Below, piece after piece: positions 4,777-5,666 of a stretch of DNA of 5,666 nucleotides (within the stretch, counting starts at the first letter, position 1; every line of letters starts with the position of its first letter). This stretch comes from Candidatus Nomurabacteria bacterium CG_4_10_14_0_2_um_filter_30_12. Its GTDB lineage: Bacteria; Patescibacteriota; Minisyncoccia; Phycocordibacterales; UBA9973. The stretch spans positions 1 through 5,666 of the forward strand of contig PFOY01000046.1 in the NCBI GenBank assembly GCA_002792755.1. The letters run 5' to 3'. The position numbers and the translations under genes were made by a program. The notes beneath the pieces are model-generated. The model made no database searches. It worked only from the letters and a program-made list of their open reading frames with translations, and was not told the DNA's origin.

Positions 4777-5666
4777 ATGGATAAAGATATAAATTTCTCG
4801 ACTAAGCTCGAGACAGGTAAGTCAGAAACAGCATTTCGAGAAGAGACTGTTTTAGAATTTTGGAAAGAAAATAAAATTTTTGAAAAGTCTTTAGAAAAAG
4901 AAGCACCAAAAGGAAAATATGTTTTTTATGATGGTCCACCTTTTGCTACAGGACTTCCTCATTATGGGCACATTCTTGGTAGTGTTACGAAAGATGTTAT
5001 AGGACGTTATCAAACAATGTCTGGTTTTTCTGTACCACGACGTTGGGGTTGGGATTGCCATGGATTACCGATTGAAAATATTGTTGAGAAAGATTTAAAT
5101 ATCTCTGGTAAAAAAGCTATTGAAGAATTAGGAATAGATAAATTTGTTAAATATGCTAGAAGTAAGGTTTTGACTTATGTTGCTGAATGGGAGAAGACAG
5201 TAAATCGTATTGGTCGTTGGGTAGATTTTGATAATTCATACAAGACTATGGATAACACTTTTATTGAAAGTGTTTGGTGGGCACTTGGGGAATTAAATAA
5301 AAAGGAATTACTTTATGAAGGAGTACGAGTACTTGCTTATTGTCCACGTTGTGAGACACCTATTGCCAATTCTGAAATTGCTATGGATAACAGCTATAAA
5401 GATATTACGGATATTTCTGTATATGTAAAATCTAAATTAAAGCCAGGACAAAATTTTGGAAAAGGAAAAGAGACAAAAGATTCTATTTTTATGATTGTTT
5501 GGACTACTACTCCTTGGACACTTCCAGGGAATACAGCGATTGCAGTTGGGAAAGATATAGATTACACAGTGCTTCGGGTCAAAGGAGTTCCAGAGCTTCT
5601 CATTGTCGCTAGTAAGCGTGTAGAAAGTGTTTTTAAAGATAAAGAGATTGAGATAGTGCATGATGA
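4777..5666 (+). CDS. ileS: Isoleucyl-tRNA synthetase (partial, 3' end beyond window)
   Basis: The first 296 codons of a class I synthetase that charges tRNA-Ile and edits mischarged valine; the full enzyme is usually about 950-1100 residues. The catalytic core opens with VFYDGPPFATGLPHYGH (49-65), containing the HIGH-type motif His62-Tyr-Gly-His65. RRWGWDCHGLPIE (88-100) and WVDFDNSYKTMD (148-159) follow. YCPRCETPIANSEIA (188-202) holds a CPxC zinc-type pair. The editing (CP1) domain then begins, with the threonine-rich VWTTTPWTLPGNTA at 241-254. The YDGPPFATGLPHYGH wording is that of the eukaryote-like type 2 IleRS, the group often less sensitive to mupirocin; this is family knowledge, not tested here. 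The first 25 residues are poorly conserved and include a palindromic repeat (residues 7-13). The ATG at 4777 has no Shine-Dalgarno. The KMSK loop and anticodon domain lie outside the window. Confidence 0.96.
   Translation, partial: MDKDINFSTKLETGKSETAFREETVLEFWKENKIFEKSLEKEAPKGKYVFYDGPPFATGLPHYGHILGSVTKDVIGRYQTMSGFSVPRRWGWDCHGLPIENIVEKDLNISGKKAIEELGIDKFVKYARSKVLTYVAEWEKTVNRIGRWVDFDNSYKTMDNTFIESVWWALGELNKKELLYEGVRVLAYCPRCETPIANSEIAMDNSYKDITDISVYVKSKLKPGQNFGKGKETKDSIFMIVWTTTPWTLPGNTAIAVGKDIDYTVLRVKGVPELLIVASKRVESVFKDKEIEIVHD
4796..4813. repeat. Short palindrome in frame at the start of ileS
   Basis: TCTCGA (4796-4801) and TCGAGA (4808-4813) form a 6-bp stem around the loop CTAAGC, twenty bases into ileS. 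It covers residues 7-13 (F-S-T-K-L-E-T) in the variable N-terminal extension ahead of the conserved core. Its CTCGA/TCGAG content stands out from the AT-rich surroundings and resembles palindromic repeats I recall from CPR genomes. The stem alone is short enough that chance cannot be excluded. Confidence 0.45.

Noticed and set aside
1..5666. Alternative genetic code with UGA read as glycine, as in Gracilibacteria/SR1.
   Set aside because: No in-frame TGA occurs in any gene and conserved glycines are all GGN. The lack of TGA stops (all six are TAA or TAG) is too small a sample to suggest recoding.

Overview
The window is very AT-rich, roughly 30% G+C by eye. It is packed with plus-strand housekeeping genes separated by 3 to 113 bases, and no minus-strand gene is supported. 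The AT-rich composition, compact genes, protein styles (a short SHMT, a Tmk with a basic KKRDI-type lid, an IleRS with the HYGH signature) and short palindromic repeats inside coding sequence suggest an ultra-small bacterium of the Patescibacteria (CPR), perhaps Parcubacteria/Nomurabacteria-like. That placement is an inference from style, without a database search. All complete genes end in TAA or TAG and none contains an in-frame TGA, so the standard bacterial code fits and the UGA=Gly code of Gracilibacteria/SR1 is not indicated.

Layout, left to right: the C-terminal end of a ComEC/Rec2-type metallo-beta-lactamase-fold protein (1-138); glyA, serine hydroxymethyltransferase, overlapping it by 19 bases (120-1364); a small four-helix membrane protein of unknown function (1370-1705); tmk, thymidylate kinase (1742-2431); dut, dUTPase (2435-2857); argS, arginyl-tRNA synthetase (2885-4663); a 113-base gap that is mostly a folded, MITE-like palindromic element; and the first 296 codons of ileS, isoleucyl-tRNA synthetase (4777 to the right edge).

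The genes supply one-carbon units and glycine (GlyA), the dUMP and dTDP steps of thymidine nucleotide supply (Dut, Tmk) and charged tRNAs (ArgS, IleS). A -10-like box ends exactly six bases before the ATG of glyA, tmk and ileS but not before the 111-aa gene, dut or argS. I infer three transcription units with leaderless mRNAs: glyA-orf111, tmk-dut-argS and ileS. No start codon in the window has a well-placed Shine-Dalgarno sequence.

The most notable content is repetitive. The last 2.8 kb holds five different short repeats: four tandem heptamers filling the dut-argS gap; a GC-rich 18-bp palindrome inserted in frame near the start of argS; a 13-bp-arm inverted repeat in frame near the end of argS; a 73-bp three-way-junction element between argS and ileS, bracketed by a 5-bp direct repeat that looks like a target-site duplication; and a small palindrome in frame at the start of ileS. 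The first 2.85 kb has none that I could see. I did not find a novel multi-gene system here.
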